From NCBI GenBank assembly GCA_001298545.1, contig LJCX01000030.1, positions 620,001 to 684,000 on the forward strand: a stretch of 64,000 bases of DNA, read 5' to 3'. Position numbers and translations under genes: made by a program. Numbering within the stretch: the first letter of the stretch is position 1; each line of letters begins with the position of its first letter. Below the pieces are notes generated by a model. That model saw only the letters and a program-made list of their open reading frames with translations, was not told the origin of the DNA and did not search any database. Origin of the DNA: Actinobacteria bacterium OV320. Lineage in GTDB: Bacteria; Actinomycetota; Actinomycetes; Streptomycetales; Streptomycetaceae. Of this stretch, positions 15,521-23,537 are shown in pieces.

Positions 15521-16188
15521 CGAACCCGACGACAACCCCCAGTCCCGCGCCAGGTGGGCCGGAAACCAACTCGACCTCAACGCGAGCAAGTTGGTGCGAG
15601 AGTAGTACTCCCGTTGGGAGTACTACTCTCGCGTCTTCCGCCCCGGGGGTGGCGGAAGCGGTCCAGCGCCGGGCGGCACTGGACCGTGGGGATGCGACCG
15701 AGGGCGGCTCGCATCCCGAGGAGGAGACGACTCACCCGTGCCACAACCCGCACTGCACGCACAGTGCGAGCGCGCCGCCGAGTCAGCCGCCCGCGCGTAA
15801 CCGCACGCCCAAGACCAAGAGCAGCAAGCGCAAGCACCTGATCACCAGCCGATTCAACGACGCCGAGAAGCAGTCCGTCCTCGACGCCGCAGCAGCATGC
15901 GCCATGACGCCGTCCGGCTTCCTCGCCCACGCCGCCCTCAGCGCCGCCCGCGATCTGACCCGCACGGCGGCCGAGGTCGCTGGCGAACGCGAAGTGATCG
16001 CCGAGCTGTTCAGTCTGCGCCGTCACCTCGGCCAGATCGGCAACAACCTCAACCAGGTTGCCAAGAGCCTCAATTCAGGCGGTGACGCCCCGCAGGCCGA
16101 AGCGGTACTCGCCGCCGTGCACCGCGCCGCCCAGCGCGTAGACATCTTCACCCAGCACTACCTGGACAGCGAGCGTCCGGCTGCATGA
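15517..16188 (+). CDS. mobC: MobC-family relaxosome protein
   Basis: The 223-residue protein's C-terminal half matches MobC: RFNDAEKQSVLDAAAACAM, then TPSGFLAHAALSAARDL (ribbon-helix-helix-like) and RRHLGQIGNNLNQVAKSLN, the signature segment of relaxosome MobC proteins. It helps the relaxase nick at oriT. The first ~95 residues are low complexity and are encoded by a run of hairpins (15596-15768), so the true start may be later. However, no in-frame ATG, GTG or TTG with a good Shine-Dalgarno is evident between the hairpins and the conserved domain. It overlaps the relaxase start (ATGA). Confidence 0.75.
   Translation: MTNPTTTPSPAPGGPETNSTSTRASWCESSTPVGSTTLASSAPGVAEAVQRRAALDRGDATEGGSHPEEETTHPCHNPHCTHSASAPPSQPPARNRTPKTKSSKRKHLITSRFNDAEKQSVLDAAAACAMTPSGFLAHAALSAARDLTRTAAEVAGEREVIAELFSLRRHLGQIGNNLNQVAKSLNSGGDAPQAEAVLAAVHRAAQRVDIFTQHYLDSERPAA
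15596..15768. other. Candidate oriT: four consecutive hairpins
   Basis: Within the 5' part of the mobC ORF are four perfect inverted repeats in a row. First, 17-base arms GCGAGAGTAGTACTCCC / GGGAGTACTACTCTCGC with loop GTT (15596-15632). Then CTTCCGCC / GGCGGAAG (15635-15658), GGGATGCGA / TCGCATCCC (15689-15717) and CGCACTG / CAGTGCG (15749-15768). The density of perfect arms, the position beside mobC and the relaxase, and the low-complexity protein encoded here fit an origin of transfer. The nick site cannot be placed by eye. Confidence 0.55.
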
Positions 16189-17909
16189 TTCCCCGCGTCC
16201 ACGACATGGGCACCCGCACCATGGGGCTGCTCTACTACCTCTACGGGCCCGGCACGCACGAGGAGCACGTCGACCCCCACCTCGTCGCGGCGTGGGACAG
16301 CCTGGCCCCCGACCCCGGCCGCGACCCCAAGGCCACGTACGGCGACCTGCAGCGCCTGCTCGACCAGCCCGTCATGGCACTGCCCAAGACCGCCAGGCCC
16401 GCCGAGCACGTGTGGCACCTCTCCGTGCGAGCCGCTCCCGAGGACCCGATCCTCACCGACGAGCAGTGGGCGGACATCGCCCGCCGCATGGTCGCCGCCA
16501 CCGGCATCGCCCCCGAAGGCGACGATGCCGCCTGCCGCTGGGCAGCCGTCCGCCACGCCGACGACCACATCCACATCATCGCCACCGTCGTACGCGAGGA
16601 CGGCCGCCAGGCCCGCATCCGCCAAGACGGCGCCCGCTCCCAAGCGGAGGCACGGAAGATCGAAGTCGACTACGGGCTACGCAGATTGAACGCCGGTGAC
16701 GGCACCGCCGCCAAACGCCCAACCAGCGCCGAACGCCACAAGGCCCAGCGCCAGGGCAAGGAGCGCACCCCGCGCGAGGAGCTGCGGGAAACCGTGCGCC
16801 GCGCCGCCGCCGGCGTCGCCAGCGAACAGGAGTTCTTCGACCGCCTGGCCGCCGCCGGCCTGCTGATCCGCCAGCGCACCGCACCCTCCGGCGACCTGCT
16901 CGGCTACACGGTCGCACTGCCCGACGACCGCAACGAGGACCAGGAACCGATCTTCTATTCCGGCTCCGCCCTCGCGCCCGACCTCTCCCTGCCCCGCATC
17001 CGCAAACGGTGGTCCGGCTCCGATCCCAGCCACGGCAGCGACACAACCACCGACCGCTCCGCCGACTCGACGCGCATCAGCCCGTCGACCGCACGGCGCC
17101 GGGCGACAACGGCGGTCTGGCAGACCGTGCTCGTCCTCGACCAGGGCGACGACGGGCAGATCGCCGCGCACCTCGCCGCGGCCGGCGAGGTCCTCGACGC
17201 ACTCGCCAAGACCTCGGCCGCACACACCCGCCGTGAACTCCGAGACGCCGCCTGGGCATTCGAGCGTGCCACCCGCTCCCACATCCGGGCCGAGCGGGGC
17301 CACGACCGCGCCCTGCGCCAAGCCGCCCGCGACCTCGTCTACGGCGGCCCCGCGCTCGGCCGAGGGGAGGACGGCGCCACCACGGCGATGCTGATAGACA
17401 TGGCGTTCTTCCTGGTCACCGCTGCCGCCCACTGGCACGGAAAGAAACAGCACGCCCAGCAGGCCGCTGCTGCTCGCCAGGCCGCCGAGCACCTGCGCGC
17501 CGCCTACCAGGCCGCCGCCCCCATGCCATTGGCCGCCCTGCATCAGCGCGGTCGGCGCCTGTCCCAGCCCTTGCGCCACAAGCAGGCCGCCTACCTGCGT
17601 CAGGCGGTGCCGGAGCTGGCAGAGCAGGTCCTGGCCGAGCCCGGCTGGTACGCCCTGGCCGCCACCCTCGTTGACGCCGAGAGCGCCGGTTATGACCCGG
17701 CCGCGCTCCTGGCCGAAGCCGCCGAGCGACGGGAGCTGGACACCGCCGGCTCGATCAGCGACGTGCTCGTGTGGCGGCTGCGGCGGATGGCCGATCTGCC
17801 CGCAGACGCATCCTCCATGCCCGAGCACACCACCGCCGCGCCCGCGGCCACCCGCGGGACCGCGCAGCGCGCAACGAAGGGCAACGACCGTTCCGGCAAG
17901 ACCCGTTGA
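16185..17909 (+). CDS. Relaxase / mobilisation nuclease
   Basis: The 574-residue protein has an N-terminal relaxase domain with a tyrosine-rich start (MGLLYYLYGPG), VWHLSVRAAPEDPILTDEQW, and the metal-binding histidine motif VRHADDHIHIIATVV at about residues 122-136, which fits H-x-D-x2-H-x-H of the MobP/MobA-like class. The remainder is a long helical, Ala/Arg-rich region without helicase motifs. It would nick oriT and pilot the strand into the recipient. The ATG overlaps the mobC stop, ending the operon that starts at 10683. The T4SS that could export it begins at 44966. Confidence 0.8.
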   Translation: MIPRVHDMGTRTMGLLYYLYGPGTHEEHVDPHLVAAWDSLAPDPGRDPKATYGDLQRLLDQPVMALPKTARPAEHVWHLSVRAAPEDPILTDEQWADIARRMVAATGIAPEGDDAACRWAAVRHADDHIHIIATVVREDGRQARIRQDGARSQAEARKIEVDYGLRRLNAGDGTAAKRPTSAERHKAQRQGKERTPREELRETVRRAAAGVASEQEFFDRLAAAGLLIRQRTAPSGDLLGYTVALPDDRNEDQEPIFYSGSALAPDLSLPRIRKRWSGSDPSHGSDTTTDRSADSTRISPSTARRRATTAVWQTVLVLDQGDDGQIAAHLAAAGEVLDALAKTSAAHTRRELRDAAWAFERATRSHIRAERGHDRALRQAARDLVYGGPALGRGEDGATTAMLIDMAFFLVTAAAHWHGKKQHAQQAAAARQAAEHLRAAYQAAAPMPLAALHQRGRRLSQPLRHKQAAYLRQAVPELAEQVLAEPGWYALAATLVDAESAGYDPAALLAEAAERRELDTAGSISDVLVWRLRRMADLPADASSMPEHTTAAPAATRGTAQRATKGNDRSGKTR

Positions 17910-17991
17910 GTTCAACAATTCTAGAGTTGCAGCAGGTCAGAGACTTACGGCACTCTCCTCGTGCAGGCCCGACGACAGAGATGGAGACGGC
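17910..17991 (+). promoter_or_regulatory. AT-rich promoter/operator candidate
   Basis: Just after the relaxase stop is an unusually AT-rich stretch containing the imperfect dyad CAAC-aattctaga-GTTG (about 17913-17930), followed by GGAG upstream of the ATG at 17992. It looks like a promoter restarting transcription after the mobilisation operon. No factor can be assigned. Confidence 0.3.
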
Positions 17992-18435
17992 ATGTTCCGA
18001 CGCACTCGTGCGGACCGAGAGTTCCGTGAAGCCCAGCGTGCCGGCCAAGCGGTGCTGGCGATGCACAGCGAGCTGCCGCTGCCCGACGCACCCGGCCCGG
18101 CAGCCGCGGCGACCCCGGCCGCGCCGGAGACCACGGTGGTGCCCGACTTTCTGCCGCCGGAACTCCGGGCGCCGTCCCGCCAGGACGTCTCGGGATTCAT
18201 GATGCGCTGGGACCAGCCGCTCGTCATCGACGGGGAAGTCCACCAGTGCCACTGCGGTGCGTACCGAAACTGGATCGTCTTCAACATGCGCGACGACTCG
18301 GTGTGGCTGCGCTGCACGGCCGGCCACGAGACGAAGGAGCCGCGCCTGGACACCGCCTGGTACAACCGCAACTCCGGTCCGGTCGACCACTTCCACCCCA
18401 CCCTCGAAGACGGACTGCGCCACCTCGGCCACTGA
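17992..18435 (+). CDS. Hypothetical protein with a Cys/His cluster
   Basis: A 147-residue protein. After a low-complexity N-terminus, the C-terminal ~85 residues look globular: DVSGFMMRWDQPLVIDG, HQCHCGAYRNWIVFNM, VWLRCTAGHETKEPRLDTAWY and PTLEDGLRHLGH. Two pairs of cysteines (C-x-C and C-x3-H) could bind zinc. GGAG lies six bases before the ATG. I do not recognise a family; it follows the relaxase and precedes a lipoprotein. Confidence 0.55.
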   Translation: MFRRTRADREFREAQRAGQAVLAMHSELPLPDAPGPAAAATPAAPETTVVPDFLPPELRAPSRQDVSGFMMRWDQPLVIDGEVHQCHCGAYRNWIVFNMRDDSVWLRCTAGHETKEPRLDTAWYNRNSGPVDHFHPTLEDGLRHLGH

Positions 18436-18533
18436 AGCCACGAAACCCCTTCCCCCCCCACCCCTGCGTACGTCGGCACCCGGAGAGCCGACCCGGTCAG
18501 ACCGTCCGTCTCGCATCACCAAGGGGTTTCCGC

Positions 18534-19229
18534 ATGCGCCGTTCCACCACGACCGCCCTCGGCCTGAGCGCCCTCACCGTCCTCGCCCTGACCGGCTGCT
18601 CGAGCAGCACCGAGCCCGCCGGCACCTCGGTCGCGTCCTCCGCCCCCGCACACCGGGACGGCGGCGCGCCCTCGGCATCCGCGCCGCTGTCCTCGGCCGA
18701 GCTGAACCAGTGGCTGCTGAACGAGAGCGACCTGGGCGGGGGCTACTCCCGCAAGCCCGAGACCGCTCGCCGGAACGACGACGTCACCGTCATCGGCTGC
18801 CCGGCGCTGGAGAAGCTCGGCAGCGACGCGGCCACCGGCTCCGGCCTCGACTTCACCCGCAAGGCGAAGGAGTCCTTCACCTACACCGGCAGCAGCAACT
18901 CCGAGGTGAGCGAGGAGCTGTACAGCGACAGCCCGGCGAAGCTGTCCAAGGGCATTGGGAAGGTCTTCGACGCGATGCTCTCCTGCCCCTCGTACCAGGT
19001 GACGTCGGGCAGCACGGTCCTCGACATGGGCACCGAGAAGACGTCCGCGCCGGACCTCGGCGACGAGCAGTGGAGCCAGCTGCTCACCTACTCCGCCGGC
19101 GGACAGCGCAGCGTCGTCAAGCAGACGGCGATCCGCACCGGCAGCATCCTGGTAATCGTCTCCGGCTCGCCGGGCCTCGTGGATGCCCACCTGGACAAGG
19201 CGCTCGCCAAGGCGCGCACTGCACGCTGA
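18534..19229 (+). CDS. Lipoprotein with PknH-like sensor-type domain
   Basis: A 231-residue protein with a lipoprotein signal peptide (MRRSTTTALGLSALTVLALTGC, Cys 22 lipidated), a Ser/Ala-rich spacer and an extracellular domain of ~170 residues with two cysteines (VTVIGCPALEKL, AMLSCPSYQV). The layout resembles PknH-sensor-like lipoproteins of actinomycetes. It should be anchored on the outer face of the membrane. A strong hairpin terminator follows. Confidence 0.7.
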   Translation: MRRSTTTALGLSALTVLALTGCSSSTEPAGTSVASSAPAHRDGGAPSASAPLSSAELNQWLLNESDLGGGYSRKPETARRNDDVTVIGCPALEKLGSDAATGSGLDFTRKAKESFTYTGSSNSEVSEELYSDSPAKLSKGIGKVFDAMLSCPSYQVTSGSTVLDMGTEKTSAPDLGDEQWSQLLTYSAGGQRSVVKQTAIRTGSILVIVSGSPGLVDAHLDKALAKARTAR

Positions 19230-19242
19230 TCTGCTCCTCCAC

Positions 19243-19291
19243 AGCCCCGGTGTCCGGGCCTGTCCTCCCGACAGGCCCGGACACCGGGGCT
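19243..19291. terminator. Bidirectional hairpin terminator
   Basis: Perfect 22-base inverted repeat (19243-19264 and 19270-19291) with loop CTCCC, located between a plus-strand lipoprotein gene and a convergent minus-strand gene. The stem is very GC-rich and lacks a T-run, as is common for Streptomyces terminators. Confidence 0.85.
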
Positions 19292-19307
19292 TCGGCGTGT
19301 GAGGCGA

Positions 19308-20399
19308 TCAGCCGTCGAGACGGAGTTCGCGTGGCTCGTAGCGGAGTTGGAATGTCTGCGCGTGCTCCCCGTCCATCCAGTACAGGGTCATGGTCGACAG
19401 CATGCTGCGCTTGATGTACCGGGTTCGCGAGGGCATTCCTTCGTCCTGTTGGACGATCCAGGCTTCCACCCGCTCCGGCAGACCGAACCTCAACGCGTAT
19501 GCCTGTGGGTGCTCCGCCGAACGCAGTTCCCAAACGGGATGTGACGCTGCCTGATTGATGCGGCGCAGGCGCACCGCGTGCGTGGGGTGCGCTCTCGCGT
19601 AATCCACGAAGCCGTACAGATCATCCGAGGCCAGTCCCAGGACGAACGGCGCTGCCGGAAACGCCAGGACAAGACCCAGCTGCGACCGGCTATGCAGGGT
19701 CTGAGCCAGGTAATCGAGTGGGCCGCGAATCGCATCGGGCAGGTCCACGTCGTCGGCGTCCATTTCCAGCAGCGGCCCGCGAAGATACGCCCGTATCTCG
19801 CGCACCTTCGGCCGCTCGGCCGCGGGAGTGGCTTCGAGCACTGCGTGAATCGTGTCAGCCGTGATCTTGACGAGATTCCGCAGTACAGCGAAGTCCGGCG
19901 CGGAGAGGTCAATCAGGGATATCTGGTGGGCCAGCGCGTAGTCCTGTGCCTCCGGACTGAAGCCAGACGTCGAGAAGATCGCATAGCTATAGCGGTATCG
20001 CGTCCGCGGCCGGCCAGTCCCCGGGGCGGTGAGCGTTGTGGTCTCGCCCTCATTCACGTCGTGGATCACACCGTGGCCGTTGCGTACGGTGGGCAGACCA
20101 ACTGGCGTTGTGGTCAGGTACTTTGCCTCCACGAACAGGCGGACAGGCAGTGAGAACGGCGGGACGTACCGGAACTGTCCGAGCGCGTCGACCTGGTGCC
20201 ATGCCCCGCGTCCACGGACCAGCAGACCGTTCTTGTCCTCCTTCAGCACCTTCCATGGCTCTTTGTCCTTGTCGTCGTCGGCCGTGAGGACTTCGAAGCC
20301 GCTGGACCGCAACAACCAGGCCAGCACCTCCTCCAGGAGGTAGCCGCGCAGTGGTCCTTTGCCGATTACTTTGCCTGCCACGACGGCGATCCTATGCAC
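19308..20399 (-). CDS. Hypothetical protein with PD-(D/E)XK nuclease-like N-terminus
   Basis: A 363-residue protein. The first ~100 residues contain LLEEVLAWLLRSSGFEVL, VRGRGAWHQVDALGQF and PVRLFVEAKYL, giving the E...D...ExK order of restriction-endonuclease-like folds. The rest (for example RYSYAIFSTSGFSPEAQDYA and VDLPDAIRGPLDYLAQTL) is not recognised. Length and layout resemble orphan nuclease-like proteins annotated as hypothetical in Streptomyces. It ends convergently at a strong terminator. A role in restricting foreign DNA is inference from the motif only. Confidence 0.5.
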   Translation of the reverse strand: MHRIAVVAGKVIGKGPLRGYLLEEVLAWLLRSSGFEVLTADDDKDKEPWKVLKEDKNGLLVRGRGAWHQVDALGQFRYVPPFSLPVRLFVEAKYLTTTPVGLPTVRNGHGVIHDVNEGETTTLTAPGTGRPRTRYRYSYAIFSTSGFSPEAQDYALAHQISLIDLSAPDFAVLRNLVKITADTIHAVLEATPAAERPKVREIRAYLRGPLLEMDADDVDLPDAIRGPLDYLAQTLHSRSQLGLVLAFPAAPFVLGLASDDLYGFVDYARAHPTHAVRLRRINQAASHPVWELRSAEHPQAYALRFGLPERVEAWIVQQDEGMPSRTRYIKRSMLSTMTLYWMDGEHAQTFQLRYEPRELRLDG

Positions 20400-20451
20400 G
20401 GCCTGGATCTTGGTTCCAGGGTGCCGTCAGGGGGACGCCGGGGCACGGCGA

Positions 20452-20498
20452 AGGCCCGGTGGTTCCGCTCTCCTGAAGGGAGTAGAACCACCGGGCCT
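20452..20498. terminator. Hairpin terminator
   Basis: Perfect 14-base inverted repeat AGGCCCGGTGGTTC / GAACCACCGGGCCT (20452-20465 and 20485-20498), with an additional inner stem CTCC-tgaa-GGGAG. It lies downstream of the DUF317 gene at 20558 on the minus strand. Confidence 0.75.
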
Positions 20499-20557
20499 AG
20501 AAGTGGAGGCATCCCCCCGTCGATCCCCCGCCTCGGTCACCGGCTATGAGCAGCTCG

Positions 20558-21307
20558 TCAGCCGCGGCGTACGACGGTGAGACGGTCCTCCGCGCCTTCG
20601 GGCAGCGTGCGGCGCGGTACCGGGCCAGGTGCGGCGAGGGACGAGGCGAAGGCCGCGACCAGCTCGTGCGGGGCGCTCGCGCTGAAGCTCGCACACCACA
20701 GGTACGGCGCCCCGAGCACGGGCTCCGCCCACGCCTGCCACCCCAGAAGGTCATCACGGGGGTCGGCGTCGTGGATGAGCGGCGGCAGCATCTCCAGCGA
20801 GACGTTCGTGGAGAAGCCGGGGTCGGTGGCGGTCGTGCGCGGACGGTCCATGTCGCGCAGCCAGCCCCCCGCGCTGAGCGCGGTGAGCACCGACTCGGCG
20901 TTCTCGAGCCCGGCATCGGGTGTCTCGCTGACGTCGAGCGCGAGCAAGAAATCGGTGAGCGCCTCGTGCGGTACGCCGGGGGTGAAGTACGCGTTCCACT
21001 CGGTAAGGGCCGAGGCAGCGTGCGGGCGAGCGGAGAGCTGCCAGGCCACCGGGAGGCCGCCCAGCTCGAACGGGTAGGCGGCGAGGATCCACTCAGCGCC
21101 GCGCAGGCCGTCGGGGCTCACATAGAGCAGGGTGTTGCGGGAGGTCGGCCACATGCGCCAGCCGATCTCGGTCAGGGTGTCGCCGATTCGCTCGGCGAGG
21201 ACGCCGTCATCACCGGCCAGGTGGCGCGGGGTGACCCAGTACACCGGGTCCGGCGAGGTGGGGTGGGAGGGATCGATGGGGTGGTGCGGCTGCAGGGGCG
21301 CCTCCAT
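20558..21307 (-). CDS. DUF317 domain protein (two copies)
   Basis: The 249-residue protein carries two DUF317 units: VYWVTPRHLAGDDGVL...LLYVSPDGLRGAEWILAA, and WLRDMDRPRTTATDPGFS...WCASFSASAPHELVAAFA. DUF317 proteins occur almost only in Streptomyces and relatives, often on plasmids; function is unknown. It is one of five DUF317-type proteins in this window. Confidence 0.8.
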   Translation of the reverse strand: MEAPLQPHHPIDPSHPTSPDPVYWVTPRHLAGDDGVLAERIGDTLTEIGWRMWPTSRNTLLYVSPDGLRGAEWILAAYPFELGGLPVAWQLSARPHAASALTEWNAYFTPGVPHEALTDFLLALDVSETPDAGLENAESVLTALSAGGWLRDMDRPRTTATDPGFSTNVSLEMLPPLIHDADPRDDLLGWQAWAEPVLGAPYLWCASFSASAPHELVAAFASSLAAPGPVPRRTLPEGAEDRLTVVRRG

Positions 21308-21322
21308 GGGTTCGGGGGTGAA

Positions 21323-21625
21323 TCACTGGCCGGCGTCCGGCCCGGTCGCCCCGCGTCGGCGGCGCGGGGGTGCCTCGACCGGGTCCTGCCAGGTCAGAGC
21401 GACGGCCACGGCGGGCGGAAGCGGGCCGAACTGCTCGGCCTCCGGGGACTCGGCGATGTAGACCATCGGCCGACCGTGCTCGTCCACCGCCTTCTCCACG
21501 CCGCCCAGACGGTGGGCCATGGGGAAGAAGGGGTTGATGGCAAGACGGACGGGTGTATCGCGGTCGCAGGCGGACAGCAGGTCGAGGATGTCGCCGACGG
21601 TCATCTCGGGCGAGTGCGGGTCCAA
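21323..21625 (-). CDS. Small DUF6225-like protein
   Basis: A 100-residue protein. The start MTVGDILDLLSACDRDTPVR resembles DUF6225 proteins (TVGxLxxAL...DDTPL), and it ends in a basic, proline-rich tail. It sits 15 bases upstream of the DUF317 gene on the same strand, so the two are probably cotranscribed. The family assignment is from memory of the pattern and is weak. Confidence 0.5.
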   Translation of the reverse strand: MDPHSPEMTVGDILDLLSACDRDTPVRLAINPFFPMAHRLGGVEKAVDEHGRPMVYIAESPEAEQFGPLPPAVAVALTWQDPVEAPPRRRRGATGPDAGQ

Positions 21626-21708
21626 GGCGTTCTCCTAGCAGTAGCGGGCGAAGCCGCGAGAGCAGGGGCAGGGTACGCGTCGCGTATACAAGGAAGAGGA
21701 TGCGCCCG

Positions 21709-22080
21709 TCACAGGGGCCGGGACGTTGACAGGATCTGGGCCACGACGCCGGCAACGATCTCCGCCGGCGTGTCCGTACCGAAGGCCATCCGGTAGCCGG
21801 GGACGTTGGCGGTACCGGTGACGGCGATGACCCAACCCTCGTCCGTCACCCAGTCTTCGTCAGCGCCGCCGGGCCGACCGTTCGGGAAGTAGCCGAGGTA
21901 GAACCGGCCGTCGCGCGAGCTGACGTGCACGTCGGCGCGGTCGTCGACGATGTGCGTGAAGTCGGCCTCCGAGAACTGGTCGATCACCTCCATCGCCTGG
22001 CCAGCACCGAGCTTCCAGGAGCGGAGCCGCAGAGCCGCGACCGTCGTGGCGAATCCAGGTTGCGCAGCATCCAATGCCAC
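21709..22080 (-). CDS. Short DUF317-type protein
   Basis: A 123-residue protein with the second-half DUF317 pattern: ADVHVSSRDGRFYLGYFP, DEGWVIAVTGTANVPGY and DTPAEIVAGVVAQIL. The start is taken at the GTG at 22080 because GAGG lies seven bases upstream; an ATG at 22227 would add about 50 residues with no coding character. It is a single-domain member of the same family as the gene at 20558. Confidence 0.6.
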   Translation of the reverse strand: MALDAAQPGFATTVAALRLRSWKLGAGQAMEVIDQFSEADFTHIVDDRADVHVSSRDGRFYLGYFPNGRPGGADEDWVTDEGWVIAVTGTANVPGYRMAFGTDTPAEIVAGVVAQILSTSRPL

Positions 22081-22186
22081 AGCATCACCTCTCTGACCTG
22101 GGGTTACCGGAAGGTCGTTCAGGTTGACATGCCGTCGCAGCGTCCACCAGCCCTTTGGGCGATCTTCCTTGTCTGCCACCGGCGAA

Positions 22187-22245
22187 CTGTGTCTGTTGTC
22201 AGCGAAGCCAGCCGCTTTACCATCCAACCCAGTCGAATCGCGGTG
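22187..22245. repeat. Left copy of a ~50-base inverted duplication
   Basis: The reverse complement of this segment (CGACTGGGTTGGATGGTAAA...) aligns with the plus-strand segment at 22788-22842 (CGACTCGGTTCGATGGCAAA...) at roughly 80 percent identity over about 50 bases by eye. In one frame both encode RLG-x-M-x-KRL-x-S-x2-TD, so these may be remnants of one protein or shared promoter sequences. Confidence 0.4.
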
Positions 22246-22327
22246 AGCTCACGGTGTCGCCGCAATGGACACCTCGGCCATGCCGTTACGCGTGAGCTGC
22301 GCACTCTCGGATGGGACACTTGGTCAC

Positions 22328-22684
22328 ATGAAAGAGGTGCGCTGCGAGCGATGCGACAACATCATCGGCATGGGGTGCGCCTGCCCTCCTGATGGCAGCG
22401 TGCCCAAGGCACACCCGGAGGAAAGGCGTGTTCGACAGGAGTGGCGGCAGTTCCCCGGCAACGCTATTTTGATCAAACAGAATGGTAAGGCGCACGTTCC
22501 AGGCGCCTGCGATCACATGACAGAAGACGAGGTGCGGCCTCCGAAGTGGGGTTGGATTCTCGATCCGTCCCCCGGAGATTGGGGCCGTATCAGCGAAAGC
22601 AGCCCAGCCATCGCCACTGAGGGGAACGCGCAGCTGCGGGCGACGAGCCGGTGCATGACGTGCATGGCGACTCTCGGCGGCTGA
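22328..22684 (+). CDS. Hypothetical protein with Cys clusters
   Basis: A 118-residue protein starting at ATG (MKEVRCERCDNIIGMGCACP). Cysteines at both ends (CERC...CAC and CMTCMATL) could bind metal. The middle includes NAILIKQNGKAHVPGACDH and PKWGWILDPSPGDW. No family recognised. It lies divergently from the short DUF317 gene. Confidence 0.5.
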   Translation: MKEVRCERCDNIIGMGCACPPDGSVPKAHPEERRVRQEWRQFPGNAILIKQNGKAHVPGACDHMTEDEVRPPKWGWILDPSPGDWGRISESSPAIATEGNAQLRATSRCMTCMATLGG

Positions 22685-22787
22685 TGAGCTGCAGGGCGTG
22701 CTGTGCTGTGGGATAGCTGACCAGAGGACCGACGGCTTGCCGTCGGCCCTCATTCGTTTCGTGGTTCTGGGCACGCCGGATGCGGCA

Positions 22788-22842
22788 CGACTCGGTTCGA
22801 TGGCAAAGCGACTGAGTTCGATGTCAACGGACAAACTATCCT
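22788..22842. repeat. Right copy of the ~50-base inverted duplication
   Basis: Partner of the segment at 22187-22245 in opposite orientation. The 3' end (TCAACGGACAAACTATCC) has promoter-like character, but no gene follows closely on this strand. Confidence 0.4.
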
Positions 22843-22988
22843 TGGGCAGTGAAGCTAGTCGCCCTGTTGTCCCGTCTCGAATGATCTGGCTTCCGTCTCA
22901 AGTGGTCTGGCCCGATTCGATTGTGGTCTCAGGTGACCTGGTCCGCTGTCCGTCCGTTCCACGACCGCATTCGGGCCAGGCTGAGGGG

Positions 22989-23537
22989 TCAGCTACGGCG
23001 TGGTCGTGCCACGAGGGGAGCGGACATGGACAGGCCCACCAGGTCGGTCCACACGGCGTCGCCGACTCCGTCGATGGCTTCCTTGGTGGCCCGCTCTTCG
23101 GTGGTGAGGACGTTGAGTTCCATCCGGAGGTCGTAGGGCAGGTAGTCGAGGGCCAGGCGGCGGCCGACGTAGTCCATGACGGAACTGGCCTGCTTGACCT
23201 CTGAGTCGTTGGTGAGGCCGGCGGGCTCGAAGCGCATTCCGACGTAGTCGGTGACGAACGCCCTGAGCGGAACCCCATGCCGGAGGCCCTGGGTGATGGT
23301 CGAGGAGAAGGCGTCCATCATGCCCGCGAGCGTGGAGCCCTGCTTGGCCATACGGATCAGCACTTCGGCGGGGGCCCCGTCCTCGGTGCGTGCGACGGTC
23401 AGGTACCCCTTGCCCTCGCCGACAGTGAACGACCGGGTCGTCGACTGCATGCGCCGCAGGGGATGCTGCCGGGCCGGCTCAACGGCGTGCTCCCCGCTGC
23501 GCGTTCGCGTCGTGCTGTCACCGAACCGTTCGGCCAT
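22989..23537 (-). CDS. Stand-alone C-terminal (TSCPD) domain of NrdJ-type ribonucleotide reductase
   Basis: A 182-residue protein matching the C-terminal region of B12-dependent ribonucleotide reductase: KGYLTVARTEDGAPAEVLIR, MAKQGSTLAGMMDAFSSTI, RHGVPLRAFVTDYVGMRFEP and SVMDYVGRRLALDYLPYDLR. The catalytic barrel and the terminal CxxC tail of full-length NrdJ are absent. The frame is intact with its own ATG and GGATGGGG upstream, so it is a free-standing domain rather than decay. It cannot reduce ribonucleotides alone; it may bind the host enzyme or act as an unrelated regulator. Confidence 0.75.
   Translation of the reverse strand: MAERFGDSTTRTRSGEHAVEPARQHPLRRMQSTTRSFTVGEGKGYLTVARTEDGAPAEVLIRMAKQGSTLAGMMDAFSSTITQGLRHGVPLRAFVTDYVGMRFEPAGLTNDSEVKQASSVMDYVGRRLALDYLPYDLRMELNVLTTEERATKEAIDGVGDAVWTDLVGLSMSAPLVARPRRS

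Noticed and set aside
20546..21796. 416-residue plus-strand ORF
   Set aside because: Antisense of the DUF317 and DUF6225-like genes, which show family motifs on the minus strand.
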